NCBI GenBank assembly: GCA_918026815.1
Contig: CAKJVC010000010.1
Coordinates: 1,614,501 to 1,678,500, forward strand
Source: Chalara sp. BL73
Lineage: Eukaryota > Ascomycota > Leotiomycetes > Helotiales
Direction: 5' to 3'
DNA: 64,000 bases
In this document: piece by piece, positions 30,603 through 42,642 of the stretch
How the letters are laid out: each line of letters opens with the position of its first letter
How positions within the stretch are numbered: the first letter of the stretch is position 1
Translations under genes and position numbers: made by a program
Notes under the pieces: generated by a model
The model's database searches: none
Told to the model about the DNA's origin: nothing
What the model saw: only the letters and a program-made list of their open reading frames with translations

Positions 30603-31877
30603 TCAAAGCCCAATAGTTGATCTCGGACATGCCAGCCATGCCGCCCACTCAGGACCAACGTAATTGCCAATCGAATCCATCAGGAAGTGCCCAGCGTTGC
30701 CAACCATCCAACAGTCCTTCCTAGAATACAGAAGCGGTGCCATGTGCGCCACAATGATCAAAGCCTCCGGCTTTCGTTCTTCCAGTAACTGGTGGAAGTC
30801 AGTAGAAAGCGTCATAAGCCAGACAAAAGCGGTGCCACCATTCCCACAAAGTCGAGCATCGTTGTTGACATACCCCACTCCCTGCTTATCGAAAGCGGAC
30901 TGCAACTGCTCTATTGCTGTCTCATAGATAGCCATGATAGGGTGTTCAAGATCCGCAGACTGTAAGAATAATCGGAGGCCATCGAGTTCTGTAGACCTGG
31001 TCTGTTCATCCAATACAGGTTGAGTTTCCGTCGCATTGTCAATTATGACTTTTAGTTCGGATGACTTGATATCATTCCACCGCCCCGCAATGATTATGGA
31101 TACACCACGGAACATTTGCATGCATTTAATAAGCTGGTCGAGGAATGCGTCGGAGTCGTAATTTGGCATTTGGAAGAGGTGTCCAAATTGACAGATACCA
31201 GCAACTACAGCAAAAACAAAAGCAGGATTGGCATTCTCGGAGTTTAGACATGTGACGACCGAGTTGAAGCCAGTGAGTCCTTCGTCGTGGAGTCTCTTCG
31301 AATGGCTGCGATAGAAGATTTGTCTCTCTATATTTTTTGTGCTCATGTGCAGAGTTGCCAAAGCTAAAATTCCTTTCATGAGGAACGGAAATGCCAGCGC
31401 ATAGTTGAGAATAATTGGGCCATAGACTTGGGCTTGTCCTTCGGTAGGGAATAAAACGCTCTGGGTATGTGACAACCAGTAGCTCAGTGCTTCGACGTTG
31501 ACCAGAGGTTCGGGATAGACATCCGGCGTCAGCGGCGGTAAATGAAGACCATAAGAATCAGTACTTCCAGACCCTTGCAATGAGGCGGACCCCACCAGTG
31601 ACAGGGGGACATCGGAGGAGGGCGATAACGTAGAACTGAGAGCGCCTATCACGCCCAGCTGGTCCAAGTAGGGGCAGCGGCGCTTTACGGTCGTGCAATT
31701 GGTGCAGCCAGGACGCGTCTCATCGCACTGTCACAGAGACCAGATCCTCAGCATGCGAGTCGATCGACATGAAGGGTATTTCGACGGGGCAAGGGTAGGG
31801 ACGGCACCAACCTTCAGATGGCGTTGCTTACAGGCAACACACCCTCTCCGGGACTTTTGATGGATTCTCCGTGACAT
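30603..31877 (-). CDS. Zn2Cys6 transcription factor, Upc2-like type
   Basis: Two exons on the minus strand, 31877-31812 and 31727-30603, with an 84-nt phase-0 intron, give 396 residues. Splicing joins the zinc cluster exactly: Cys13, 16, 23, 30, 33 and 40 with spacing C-x2-C-x6-C-x6-C-x2-C-x6-C (G-C-V-A-C-K-Q-R-H-L-K, then C-D-E-T-R-P-G-C-T-N-C). Placing the finger at the extreme N-terminus with R-R-G-C and a compact fungal-specific domain of about 350 residues is typical of the sterol-uptake-control/Upc2-like group. It acts in the nucleus as a DNA-binding regulator. Nothing adjacent is clearly its target; it is surrounded by transposon relics. The intron within the finger is a common position in this family. 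Confidence 0.85.
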
Positions 31878-32087
31878 TAAGGTCTTGCCCTTTGCCGGGT
31901 GTCCGTCCCCCGGCCGACTCGACTCAGAGTTTTCCTGGAGACTTAGACCTGCATATGCTCCACGGCGGATCGCTATACTAGGTGAAGTGTAGTGGAATAA
32001 GGAAGTCTGGTGGAAAGCGAGAGGATGTGTTCCTCCCCGCACCCATCCAAACACTATGTCCGGTTTGCGGTATGGGGTGCGGGGCGG

Positions 32088-32342
32088 TGTCACGGCCCTG
32101 GCCCTATCTCGAGCTTGACCCCTGTTACCACAGGGCTCGGCATCCCGGAGCTTGGCAACCGACGCTACAGGGCTCACTTACACTGCCCCTTGGCCAGCCT
32201 CCTGTATATAAAGCACTGCTCTCCTTCCCTTCTTCTGCCTGTAGCTTGTTCTCTTAGTTATAATAATTGATAGTTGCTACACCTCTGAGTCCTTCTACCT
32301 AGATCTACGGATCGAGATCCCTGTTCAGCTTGAGTTGTTACA
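32088..32342 (+). repeat. Solo LTR, family L1
   Basis: 255 bp, TGTCACGGCCCTGGCCC...GAGTTGTTACA, with TATA-like tatataaagcactgct at about 32205-32220. The flanks GGCGG/ATATA do not match, so the original duplication is lost. Sequence after it (about 32474-32572) begins M-G-G-T-R-S-G-T and may be a retroelement gag start. Confidence 0.8.
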
Positions 32343-32639
32343 ATATATAGTTGTACTACAAGTTTGTAATCGCGTTTTTACAGGCTGATTGCTTTGTGTT
32401 TACAGGGCTTGTTGCCCTATGTGGTGGGGTGGTACGTTTTACAAGGCTGACTAATACAAATTCTAAACGTACCATGGGTGGTACACGTAGTGGTACCCAG
32501 GATTCTCAAATCCTAACATCACCATCTTCAACCTTTGATATTACTCAACAACTACTTATAATATTGACTTAATAATTGAATTAATTGATATATTACTTAG
32601 CTGACCAACTCCGAGAAGTGTGCTGTACTGTATTACATA

Positions 32640-32878
32640 AGCTACAGGTAGGTGGCGCGCGTTTTGCTACTTTAATCTTCGTGTTAGAATGCGTGTAATA
32701 GCCTCACGCCTTTGTAGCGGCTGCAAGCCTGTAGCTGCAAGCCTATGTCTGGCCATGGGCTGGTTACGCCGTTTGCAGCCCTGAAGGTTCTGCAGCTGAA
32801 AACCTTAATTCCTTTCGTAAGGAATGTTATTTCATATCCGGTGTCTTGAACTGATTTGACGGATCCTGGCTGTTACAA
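32640..32878 (-). repeat. Truncated LTR, family L4 long form
   Basis: It shares 'gtttgcagccctgaaggt', 'gcagctgaaaaccttaatt' and the end 'ggctgttaca' with the copies at 1019-1488 and 28979-29415 (reverse). The left end is missing, so the start is approximate. Confidence 0.6.
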
Positions 32879-33057
32879 TATTATGGTAGAGTGGAATTCA
32901 AATGATGAAAGAGGTAGTAACAGTAGTAGCAGTGGCTCGACTCGGCTAATTTAAAAAAAAAAAAAGCAAGCTCAATCAGGATATGCTGGAAGCTGAAGTT
33001 GGTGGTATATACAAGCTTTGGTTTTGACCTATATTTTCATAGACCTCGTCTATTGTT

Positions 33058-33279
33058 TGTGTCACTCTGTAAGTGATACTTCTTGGTTTGATAACTTGCG
33101 GTGCGCTCAAGTCGGTTCCCTACAGGGCACGTAGCACCGCGATCTCTACGCAGTGCTAGTTTGCTCGTTGTAGGTGGTTGACTTGTTCTTGTATTCATTC
33201 TTCTAAGTCTATTGCTACGTACAAGAGTATATACCCATGTGGTCCGTCCGTCGCAGGGTGCTATCCACTCGTACCTACA
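33058..33279 (+). repeat. LTR, family L3
   Basis: 222 bp, TGTGTCACTCTGTAAG...CACTCGTACCTACA. It matches, inverted, the split copy at 1913-2384, including 'gcacgtagcaccgcgatctc' and 'ccatgtggtccgtccgtcgc'. Flanks show no duplication. A TATA-like 'gagtatatacc' lies at about 33226-33236. Confidence 0.6.
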
Positions 33280-33502
33280 TCTATAACGTTGTGGAATTGT
33301 CGTCACGGCTCTAATTCAATACAAAAAAAGGGATATGTCTAAGCTCCGTCCCCGGAAAGTTTGTAGAGCTTGTTTTTGTTGAACAGACTAGGTCTAAGGA
33401 CCATACCTAGTCTATTGGGGGAGTCGTAGATATGCTTGCGCAAGATGCATACATACTTTTGCCTTCGATGGTGAATCTACTGACGTATGCGTTACGTCGT
33501 AT

Positions 33503-33526
33503 GTGATACTCACACGTGAGTATCAC
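33503..33526. repeat. Inverted repeat GTGATACTCA-CACG-TGAGTATCAC
   Basis: A perfect 10-bp inverted repeat with a 4-bp centre. Further palindromic pieces lie nearby (tacgtcgta before it; gagaaattctctc after it). It lies in a gene-free stretch (33280-33649) flanked by LTRs; it may be a transposon terminus or a regulator-binding site. Confidence 0.5.
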
Positions 33527-33649
33527 ACTTCTATAAGTAGAGAAATTCTCTCCTATAGTTCATGTTCTACAACCTTCAGCAATTGACTCGTTTTACCCCA
33601 TACTCTCTGAAGGCCCTGTGACTCTCTTCTTCTATTTCAGTAGTTTTAA

Positions 33650-33883
33650 TGTAACAACTTGAAGCGAACAAGGATCTCGATCTGTAGATCTCAGGAAAAA
33701 GACTCAAAAGTGTGAACGACTATCAATTGTTATAACTAAGAGAGCAAGCTACATATCGAGGAAAGGAAGGAAAGCAGCGCTTTAAATACAGAGACTGGCC
33801 AGGGCCCGGTGTAAGTGAGGCCCTGTGGCGTCAGGGGCCGAGCCCCAAGGGTCTTTAAGCGAGATACGGCCAGGGCTGTGACA
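33650..33883 (-). repeat. Solo LTR, family L1
   Basis: 234 bp, TGTAACAACTTGAAGCG...CCAGGGCTGTGACA; flanks TTTAA/CTATG give no duplication. More diverged than the copies at 1938 and 40404. Confidence 0.75.
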
Positions 33884-34733
33884 CTATGCGGGAGATCGTT
33901 ATTAGCCTTGTTAGGATGTGAGGATCTAGGTAGCTGACATGTCTCCGACTTAGCAGAGGACGCTAGCGTGGGAGACTCTTCACACACAAATTACTATAGG
34001 TGTGTATGCTAGAGACAAGAATAGAGAACCTGAACGGCATTCCCAACGCCTCCTGATTATTACTGTGTATTTCCTTGTTCTATCAATTTGTTTGTGTATG
34101 AGGGGTAAAGCCAAGTTTTTTTTTTCTAGGGCAGGGATAGTGGCACTCCATTCACCAATCAAGACCAAGTCTGACCTGCGCAGTATTCTATTTTGTGGAG
34201 AGGAGGCCATCCCGTCCTCTAGGATTCTGCAAATTTGAACTCCGTCACATTACCCACGTTAGGGTCCCTCAACGCTAGAGCTATTATAGCTAGCTGGTTT
34301 TCTCATCACTTGAATTTCTGCCTAAGGATTAAGTCACACCATAGCTCCCTGACACTACCAAATTTGGCTGGCTTTCCCTATATACTAGGAATCACGTTAG
34401 CTATTCTAGAACCCTGAAATGTGTCAGTTCCCTAGCGAGATACACCGTTAGCAGAAAAAAAAATCATAGCTCAGTTGTATACCAACGTCGGATAGTCTGG
34501 GCAGCCAGCCATGACTTCCTCCAGTAGCAGCCTAGCGGTTGGCCAGCTTGTGCGCTCACAACGATGCACAATGACGCCACTATTCTATTGGGGCGATACA
34601 CCGTCAGCTGAGGCACATGAACACCAGGCTGGATCCGACCTCCCACCAACTCCACAACTTACCTTCACGTGGGTGCAGACTCGGCGACTCAATTAATACT
34701 TCGTGCCCCTTCCTTCTTGAATGTCGGCGAATA

Positions 34734-37700
34734 ATGCGTCTTCTAGAACGCAACAGCGCTGGCCAGCTTACACTTACAAAGGACTTTGTCGGCGATAATA
34801 TTCCCGAATATGCTATCCTTTCGCACACATGGGGAGCAGATACAGACGAGCTCACATTTCAAGACCTTATGGATGGCACTGGCCAGAGCAAGCCTGGTTA
34901 TAAAAAGATTTCTCTCTGTGGAGACCAAGCTAGACGTGATAGCTTACGATACTTTTGGGTGGATAGTTGTTGCATTGATAAATCAAGCAGTGCTGTGCTG
35001 TCAGAAGCTATTATTTCTATGTTTCGCTGGTACCGTAATGCGGTCAAATGCTATGTATATCTCGCGGATGTTTCTCGGCCTGCTTTTGGCGTTGACGGCG
35101 AGTTCAACCAGCTATTCTGGGAATCGACTTTCCGGAAAAGCAAATGGTTTACTCGGGGTTGGACTCTTCAGGAACTTCTTGCTCCAGCATTCGTTGACTT
35201 TTATTCTAAAGATTGGGAATATCTGGGCGACAAACAATCGCTACAACAATGCATTCATGAAATAACAGAAATTCCAGTAAAGGCTCTCCAAGGAGGTCCA
35301 CTATCTAATTTCAGTATTAACGAGCGATTCTTATGGGCGAAAAACCGTGATACCACACGTGTAGAAGATATGGCATACTCACTTCTGGGCATTTTTGATG
35401 TCCAAATGTCGTCCCGCTATGGTGAAGGTAGAGAGAATGCACTTAGGCGGCTCTGGAGGAAGATTAATACACCTTTAAATAGTAAGCGCCATAACTCATG
35501 TTGATGGCTGATATATCTATTAAGACTGGCACTAACCGTCGACTCAGGCCTTGAAAGTGGCCTACTTCGTCATCTACCGTACGCCGTTGAGGCCCCCTTC
35601 AACTCATTCAACCGCCAACACGAACCTACCTGCCTTCTTGACACCCGCGTCGACCTTTTACAAGAGATATATAACTGGTCTGATGGACAAGATGATCGGT
35701 GCATTTTCTGGCTGAGTGGCTTAGCTGGTACAGGGAAGTCGACGGTTGCTCGAACCGTCGCCCGCAGATACTTTGATCAAAAGCGTCTTGTGGCCAGCTT
35801 TTTCTTCTCAAGAGGTGGTGGAGATATTGGCCATGCTGGCAGATTTTTTACAAGTCTTGCTGTGCAGCTTGCGCGCAATATACCACAAATTCAACAACAC
35901 ATTTCTGATGCTGTTATAGAGCAGGAAGATATTGCAAACCAGTCTCTTCGCGACCAGTGGTGCCAGCTTATTTTCCGTCCATTGTCAAGGCTGGCCAGGC
36001 ACTTTTCTCCGTTTTCTTACCTGATTATTGTTGATGCCCTTGATGAGTGTGACAATGAAGACCATATTCGGACAATTTTGCAACTCCTAGCTGAAGCCCA
36101 ATTATTAACGACGATACGACTCCGAATTTTTCTAACAAGCAGACCTGAAATTCCAATCCGACACGGCGTGCACCGTATCCCACAAACCGAACACCAGGAC
36201 TTTGTACTTCACAATATACCGCTAGCGGTTGTTAATCATGATATTTCTCTATTCCTCAAACACAATCTGGGGATAGCAGGGCAGGAGTGGGCTCTTGGAT
36301 CTGGCTGGCCAGGCGAGCAGATTCTGAGCCAGTTGGTAGACAAATCAAATGGCTTGTTCATTTGGGCTGCCACTGCTTGTCGGTTCATTAATGCAGGCGA
36401 AGAGTTTGCTGAAGACAGGCTTCATGAGATTCTTGAAGGCATTAGCTCTAGCGGCGCACCGGAACAGCACCTTGACCAAATATATCTTACGGTACTCCAA
36501 ACCTCTATACCCACTGCTTTCAGAGAACCGGAGAAAATGCGTTTATACTCCCGACAGCGGCAAATTCTTGGAAGCATTGTCACTTTAATATCCCCGCTAT
36601 CTGCTATCTCGCTGGGCAGATTAATTGGCCTCTCTGAAATACAGGTTAAACAGACGCTTGGGAAACTACAAGCCATTTTAGACGTTCCGAGGGATGTTGC
36701 TGGATTTCTCCGTCTACACCACCCTTCCTTTCGCGACTTTCTCCTTAATAAAGATCGATGCAAAGACCCCAATTTCTGGGTAGATTACAAGCAGGCGCAT
36801 CAGATATTAGCTTCTGGCTGCCTAATGCTGATGTCTGAGACACTCAAAAAGGATATTTGCGAAATGCATACTCCTGGTAGTCTAGCCACCCAAGTCAAAA
36901 GTAATTGCGTTAAGAAATGTCTTCCTTCCGAAGTTCAATACGCATGCCTATACTGGGTCCAGCATCTACAAAGGAGTGGCGCTAAGCTTTATGACAACGA
37001 GGAAATCCATCGATTTCTGCAAGATCATTTGCTTCATTGGCTTGAGGCACTTAGCTGGATAGGGAAAAGCTTAGAAGGGATTCTTGCAATACTGTTTTTA
37101 GAAACTTTAATTCCAGTAAGGCTCCTTTGTAATATTTTAAGAAATCTGACTAACTTATACTAAGGCTGATACTTCTCCTAATTTACACACATTTATCCAT
37201 GATGCAAAACGATTCGTTTTATACAACCGATCAGTAATCGAACAGTTTCCTCTCCAGTTATACTGTTCAGCCCTTGTATTTACTCCCGAGAAAAGCATTG
37301 TTCGGAGACAGTTCGAGAAAGATATCCCTTATTGGATCCAAACTAAGCCCAGAGTGCAAGCTAACTGGAACGCGGCGCTGCAGACGCTCGAAGGCCACTC
37401 TAGCGGAGTTACTTCTGTGGCTTTCTCGCCGGACGGCAAGCTAATCGTGTCTGGGTCTAACGATAACACAGTACGGCTCTGGGATGCTACAACAGGCACG
37501 GCTCAGCAAACGCTCGAAGGCCACTCTGGCGCGGTATACTCTGTAGCTTTCTCGCCGGACGGCGAGCTAGTCGTGTCAGGTTCTTACGATAACACAGTGC
37601 GGCTCTGGGATGCTACGACAGGCACGGCTCGGCAAACGCTCGAAGGCCACTCTGGCGCGGTTAACTCTGTAGCTTTCTCGCCGGACGGCGAGTTAATTGT

Positions 37701-39291
37701 GTCTGGGTCTTACGATAACACAGTACGGTTCTGGTATGCTATGACAGGCGCGGCTCGGCAAACGCTTGAAGGTCACTCTGGCGCGGTTAACTCTGTAGCT
37801 TTTTCACCGGAAAGCGAGCTGGTAGTTTCTGGGTCTTACAATGACATAGTGCGCCTCTGGGATGCCGCGACAGGCGCGGCGCGACAAACGCTCGAAAGCG
37901 ACTTTAGCAGAGTCAACTCTGTGGCTTTTTCTCCAGATGGCAAGCTGATTGTGTCTGGATCTGACGATAACACAGTGGGGCTTTGGGATGCTACAACAGG
38001 CGCGGCTTGGCAAACACTTGAGGGCCATTCTAGAGTGGTTAACTCTGTAGCTTTCTCGCCGGACGGCAAGCTGATCGTGTCTGGATCTGACGATGACACA
38101 GTAGGGCTTTGGGATGCCGTAACCGGCGTGGCTTGGCAAACACTTGAGGGCCATTCTAAAGCGGTTAACTCTGTAGCCTTCTCGCCGGACAGCAAGCTGA
38201 TCGTGTCTGGATCTGACGATAACACAGTGCGGCTCTGGGATGCTACGACAAGCACGGCACGACAGACGCTCGAGGATCACCCTAGCTTAGCGCGGCAGAC
38301 TCTCGACGACCACTTTGGCCCAGTCAGCTCTGTGGACTTCTCGCCGGATGGCGAGCTAGTCGTGTCTGGGTCTTACGATAGCACAGTGCGGCTCTGGGAT
38401 GCCACGACAGGCACAGCTAGGCAGACGCTTGAAGGCCACTCTGGCGCGGTTAACTCTGTGGCTCTGTCGCCAGACAGTAAACTGATCGTATCTGGATCTG
38501 ACGATAGCACAGTGCGGCTTTGGGATGCTACAACAGGCACGGCTCGGCAAACACTCGAAGGCCACTCTGGCGCGGTTAACTCTGTAACTTTTTCGCCAGA
38601 CGGCAAATTAGTCGTGTCTGGGTCTTACGATAGTACAGTGCGGCTTTGGGATGCCACGACAGGTGCGGCTTGGCAAACGCTGGAAGGCCACTCTGGCGCG
38701 GTTTTTTCTGTAGCTTTTTCACCGGACGGTGAACTAGTTGTGTCCGGGTCTTACGATAAAACAGTACGGCTCTGGGATGCTGTAACAAGCGCGGCACGAC
38801 AAACGCTAGAAGGCCATTCTAGCTTGGTCTTTTTTGTAGCCTTCTCGCCAGACGGCAAGCTAATCGTGTCTGGGTCTTACGATAACACAGTGCGGCTCTG
38901 GGATGTTACAACAGGCACGGCTCGGCAAACGCTCGAAGGCCACTCTGGCGCGGTCTACTCTGTAGCTTTCTCGCCGGACGGCGAGCTAGTCGTGTCTGGA
39001 TCTGACGATAACACAGTGCGGCTCTGGAATGCCATGACAGGCGCGGCTCGGCAGACGCTCAAGGGCCACTGGAGCCTAGTCAACTCAAACCTAATCATCT
39101 CCCCCAGTGGCAAACTGCATGGCTTACTCGTAGCAAATGAGTGGATTGCGGAAGAAGATAAAAACATTCTTTGGCTTCCAGCGGATTATCGACCCACTCT
39201 TGTAGCTATTCGGTATGGATGTGTTGCGATAGGGCATTCATCAGGAAGCATTTCGTTTTTTGAGTTTGCCCAAGGGAAAAAGGAAATATAG
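34734..39291 (+). CDS. HET-NACHT-WD40 (HNWD) NLR-like receptor, copy 1
   Basis: Three exons, 34734-35481, 35548-37115 and 37165-39291, joined by phase-1 and phase-0 introns, encode 1480 residues. The N-terminal HET domain (1-~245) shows [18 protein letters not shown] and [10 protein letters not shown]. The NACHT NTPase has the P-loop G-L-A-G-T-G-K-S-T (307-315) and Walker [10 protein letters not shown] (about 409-416). From residue 847 come 13 complete 42-residue WD40 repeats plus one degenerate repeat. An 11-residue scrap ([11 protein letters not shown]) lies between repeats 7 and 8. This is the architecture of Podospora het-e/het-d/het-r products, which sense non-self partners through the WD repeats and trigger incompatibility-type cell death through HET. 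It is probably cytosolic. All domains look intact. A paralogue with the same intron positions starts at 49028. Confidence 0.95.
37387..39057 (+). repeat. Coding tandem array: thirteen 126-bp WD40 units plus a 33-bp partial unit
   Basis: Units start at each CTC-GAA-GGC-CAC (L-E-G-H). Seven units run to 38268, a 33-bp truncated unit occupies 38269-38301, and six more units end at 39057. Units share most bases, pointing to ongoing unequal exchange or gene conversion. Variation clusters in the residues just after L-E-G-H-S, the G-S-x-D position and the A-x-T-G position. Confidence 0.92.
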
Positions 39292-40403
39292 ATAATAGTT
39301 CTTATAATAGCTTCTATATATTGCCTTTTTTATATTACCTCTCATTCACAGAGGGTCCAAGGGAGCAGGTTACTTTATAGTTGCCAGTTATTATTACTCT
39401 ATCCCTAGTATCTTCTCGAATCGTCTAGCGCTCTTGAATCGCCAAGGCGAAGCTCTCTGAAGCTCACCGCCAAGAGGCGGTGAGCTCTACGCGCCAAGTC
39501 ATCACGTGTGGGAAGCTTTATATTATGCGAAAGTTTCCTTTGTGCTTAGAACTCAATTCAACATTTTTACCTGTATTGACCTACAGCTCTACGAGCTCCA
39601 ATACACTCTCTGCTACGCTCTATTGAATTCACGTACACAACGCGACACTAACTATGGTCAGCAGGCACACCAATGATTCCAAATTCCGCTCCATCAACGT
39701 AACTTTGCCACCGAGGTGGTTCTGCCTTGTCTTGCCTATACAAAACTTTCACTTCCTTATAGAGAAATACCCTCTTAACTATCCGGCTATACTGGCGGCA
39801 AACGCTGGTTATCAATATGCCCCCGAGCATCCTGCCAGCCTAGCTGATCCCTCTGAGTCGGTTAGTTAGTCCGCAAGAGGCAGGCTCAAGGCAGATTAAG
39901 GCACTCGATTATGCTGGCGCCTAGCTGGACTCCCTTGAGCATGACGTTAATCTGCCAAAACGGGAAGGTATCCCGGAAGAGTAGGTGTAGTAGCGCTCAG
40001 CTCGTGTTGTCACTTAGCATAAGGCAAGTCAGGCCGCGTAAGGAGTTGCCCCAGTAAAAGGGGTTGGATCGGTTCTCAAGAACAGGATCTGCCGGTAAAG
40101 AGGTGCGTAGTAGCGCTGAACTCTTCCAACTAGCTTGATCTGTGAAGTGGCAAAGAAAAGAGTAGGTACATAAGAGCTCAGCTAAGGGCTTCCTCAGATC
40201 ATGCTGTGCACTAGGAAGTGCATGACAGTGTGAGGGGGCGGCATGGAATGGAAAGAGGTGTGTCGGTGCCTACCACCAGTCACAACACTCTTAGCTCATA
40301 TTGTGCTGCAGGAGTTTAAACGTATATTCTAGTGTCTCATGCCTTTCAGGACTTATTTATCTATATGTTTCCGTATTATAACTTAGAGTTTTAGTCAATA
40401 CAA
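39292..40403. other. Gene-free stretch with short imperfect direct repeats
   Basis: About 1.1 kb after copy 1. No coding motif was recognised. Between about 39970 and 40270 a phrase of the form gagtaggtgtagtagcgctcagctc recurs in altered form (gaggtgcgtagtagcgctgaactc; gagtaggtacataagagctcagct). This suggests a decayed tandem or retroelement tail. Confidence 0.35.
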
Positions 40404-40653
40404 TGTAACAACTCAAGCTGAACAGGGATCTCGATCCGTAGATCTAGGTAGAAGGCCTCAAAGGTGTGAACAACTATCAATTGTTATAACTAAGAGAACA
40501 AGCTACGGACAGAAGAAGGGAAGGAGAGCAGTGCTTTATATACAGGAGGCTGGCCAGGGGCCAGTGTAAGCAAGCCCTGTGAGTCGGCCGCCAAGCTCCC
40601 CCGAGCTCTGCAGTGTCTGGCGCCGAGCTCAAGATAGGGCTAGGGCCGTGACA
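40404..40653 (-). repeat. Solo LTR, family L1, with perfect 5-bp TSD (TACAA)
   Basis: 250 bp, TGTAACAACTCAAGCTGAAC...TAGGGCCGTGACA, flanked by TACAA at 40399-40403 and 40654-40658. It lies 59 bp beyond the 3' end of the kinase-like gene. Confidence 0.93.
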
Positions 40654-40712
40654 TACAACGTTGTTGAAGCCAACAATTTATGGTTCAATTAGTTAAGAAG
40701 GTAAATGATTTT

Positions 40713-41426
40713 TCACTCCGACAAATCTTCTTGACCACCTCTTCCTGTGTCTTCAACTAACTGATCCTTCAACGAATCTATTTCCTCCTTCGCCTTGGTA
40801 TTCGAGTAATCCTTTGCGTTCTCAAAGTTAATGAGACGCACAATTCCACTCTGTCCGTCTACTACAAAATTGTGCCTGTTGAGATCCCCGTGAACAATTC
40901 CGAGGGCATGCAGTCGTCTCACTATAGCTTCACATGCCGAAATGTTCTCTATGCGCGCCATTCTGCCTTCCAGCTTCTCAATAAGCATGCCCATGACTCG
41001 ACCGTCCTCGGTGAGATGGCCAAAGTAAGCAGGAGATATCGCTGCAAGATCGGGATATTTGATTTTGTCTTTCTCGAGCTTTTCATATACGCGGGTTTCG
41101 TTTTCCAGCAGCCGAATCTCGAAATCAAAGCGCGCAATTTTTGCGACGACCTCACGCCCTTCCCATTCAACGATGCGGACACGGGCCCCGAAACGGCCTG
41201 TCTCTTTGAGCCCAAGGACGTCAACCATTTTAGGGTGCCAGATCCTGGTTACGGCTTCTAAGGGCTTCGAAGAAATAGTACAGGTTGGTGTGCCGTCTGC
41301 GCTGCGTGCAACGTTCATCGATGTCCAGTTGCCAGGGGCAAGGCAGAAGATTTTCGAGTAGGGCAGGTGGAAAGAGAGAATTTCATCGAAGTCGTAAACA
41401 CCTGGTTGAACCACGATGTATTTCAC
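40713..41426 (-). CDS. Protein-kinase-fold protein (aminoglycoside-phosphotransferase-like), start uncertain
   Basis: About 237 residues on the minus strand. Kinase-fold features: V-V-A-K-I-A (ATP-lysine strand), E-N-E-T-R-V-Y-E in helix C, H-G-D-L-N-R-H-N-F (catalytic loop, Asp and Asn present), then V-R-L-I-N-F-E-N-A where active enzymes have D-F-E/D-F-G. The metal-binding Asp is therefore Asn, so the protein may be a pseudokinase. The N-terminal part (V-Q-P-G-V-Y-D...W-T-S-M-N-V-A-R) is typical of a fungal-specific family often next to incompatibility-type genes. The frame opens at a GTG (41426) after an upstream in-frame TGA. An ATG at 41463 (M-A-T-H-S-V-N-P) is in another frame, so either a frameshift or an unseen intron lies near 41427. 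The first in-frame ATG is at 41318. Function is not known. Confidence 0.6.
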   Translation of the reverse strand: MKYIVVQPGVYDFDEILSFHLPYSKIFCLAPGNWTSMNVARSADGTPTCTISSKPLEAVTRIWHPKMVDVLGLKETGRFGARVRIVEWEGREVVAKIARFDFEIRLLENETRVYEKLEKDKIKYPDLAAISPAYFGHLTEDGRVMGMLIEKLEGRMARIENISACEAIVRRLHALGIVHGDLNRHNFVVDGQSGIVRLINFENAKDYSNTKAKEEIDSLKDQLVEDTGRGGQEDLSE

Positions 41427-41463
41427 TTGGTTGCTGACTTGGATTCACGCTATGTGTCGCCAT

Positions 41464-42642
41464 CAACTTCCATTGAAAGAACCTTCTTCATCCCTTTGAC
41501 GTTGGTTTCTTGCTAGTGTGCCATTTTATGTTGGGAATTATGATTTGCCAAATGCATGCCTTTTGTCTCGTTCCATAACAGTTGGACGATTGTAGGACGG
41601 AGAGGCTTGTAGAATTGAAAACGAGTTTTGAGTGAATATTCAGGTCGAATTTCGAAGGAAGAAAAGAAGATAAGAGAGGGCGAATAGCCTGCCCACAAAC
41701 TTCAAAAGCTTGAGGGCTTTGGATCGAACCCGTAGAGTCAACAACGATCATCGGCATAGGCAGCTACATGAGTTTCATATTTGCGCACGGTACCTAATTA
41801 GAGGGCGAATTGGGTGTCGCTGTTTTTTTAGTTGTTAATTTTCAGCGGGGACCAGTTCCAGACACTTGTGGCTGTGCACCACTGCCCGGTTGTCCTCCAA
41901 AGGTGCCGCTGCTAATTGTCATCGCAGAGCGGAGCCAATTCTTACCCATTCTACGCGTCACGCTTAAGTATACAAGACTGTACACAGTCTGATGACTTTG
42001 CATTAGAAAGAAAACCCTTACAGTAGAATTCGAAATCGGCTTCGGTTCAGAACACTCTAAGATTTTTAAATTGACCCCCACATTTCTAGATCCACTAGCC
42101 TATTCTCCCCGCATTGCTGCTGGAACCTGCGCGGAGTAGAAACGGAATGCATGCCTGAGGTTTTGAGCTTAGAGAGTCAGCGCCAGAGACTGGGATGCCA
42201 AAAGCAGATTCTGGATCCTCAAACTCTAACAGGCACTATTGGCCAGAGGGTCTGATATGAGAATCTGTGGAAGTATCACAACAATAGTTTATCTCCTATG
42301 GAGATCAATTAGTTACATGCCTACTCTGTAATATCTATCCCTCTTATATAACCCGCAGCAAGCCGTAATAAAGAGATGACCGCAAATAGCTGTAATCTCT
42401 GATCAAAGATGTCTTTTGGTTTTCTATTATGTAACCTGATTCCCGACCATAACATGACCCCACCAACCCACGCGGCACGCACTCTACCTTCAACACCACT
42501 AAATGGGCACCCCACGTAAAGTTACTGCAAAAACTATTAGTCCAAATCGCGCAAATAAAAGTAGATTGACACCTGACGAAAGGAAGTTAATCGAACACTA
42601 ATTGTTGAATGGTGCGAAAGTAACGACCGTTTTGGCTGTCAT
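41464..42642. other. Gene-poor stretch
   Basis: No supportable gene. A 32-codon frame at 42503-42601 (M-G-T-P-R-K-V-T-A-K...L-T-P-D-E-R-K-L) is reminiscent of the N-terminus of Tc1/mariner-type transposases but is too short to call. Confidence 0.3.

Noticed and set aside
34617..34733. Upstream extension of HNWD copy 1
   Set aside because: The conserved HET start M-R-L-L-E-R-N is at 34734; the upstream part is promoter sequence shared with copy 2 and is not in frame there.
42503..42601. 32-codon frame resembling the start of a Tc1/mariner transposase
   Set aside because: Too short, no D-D-E region or inverted repeats seen.
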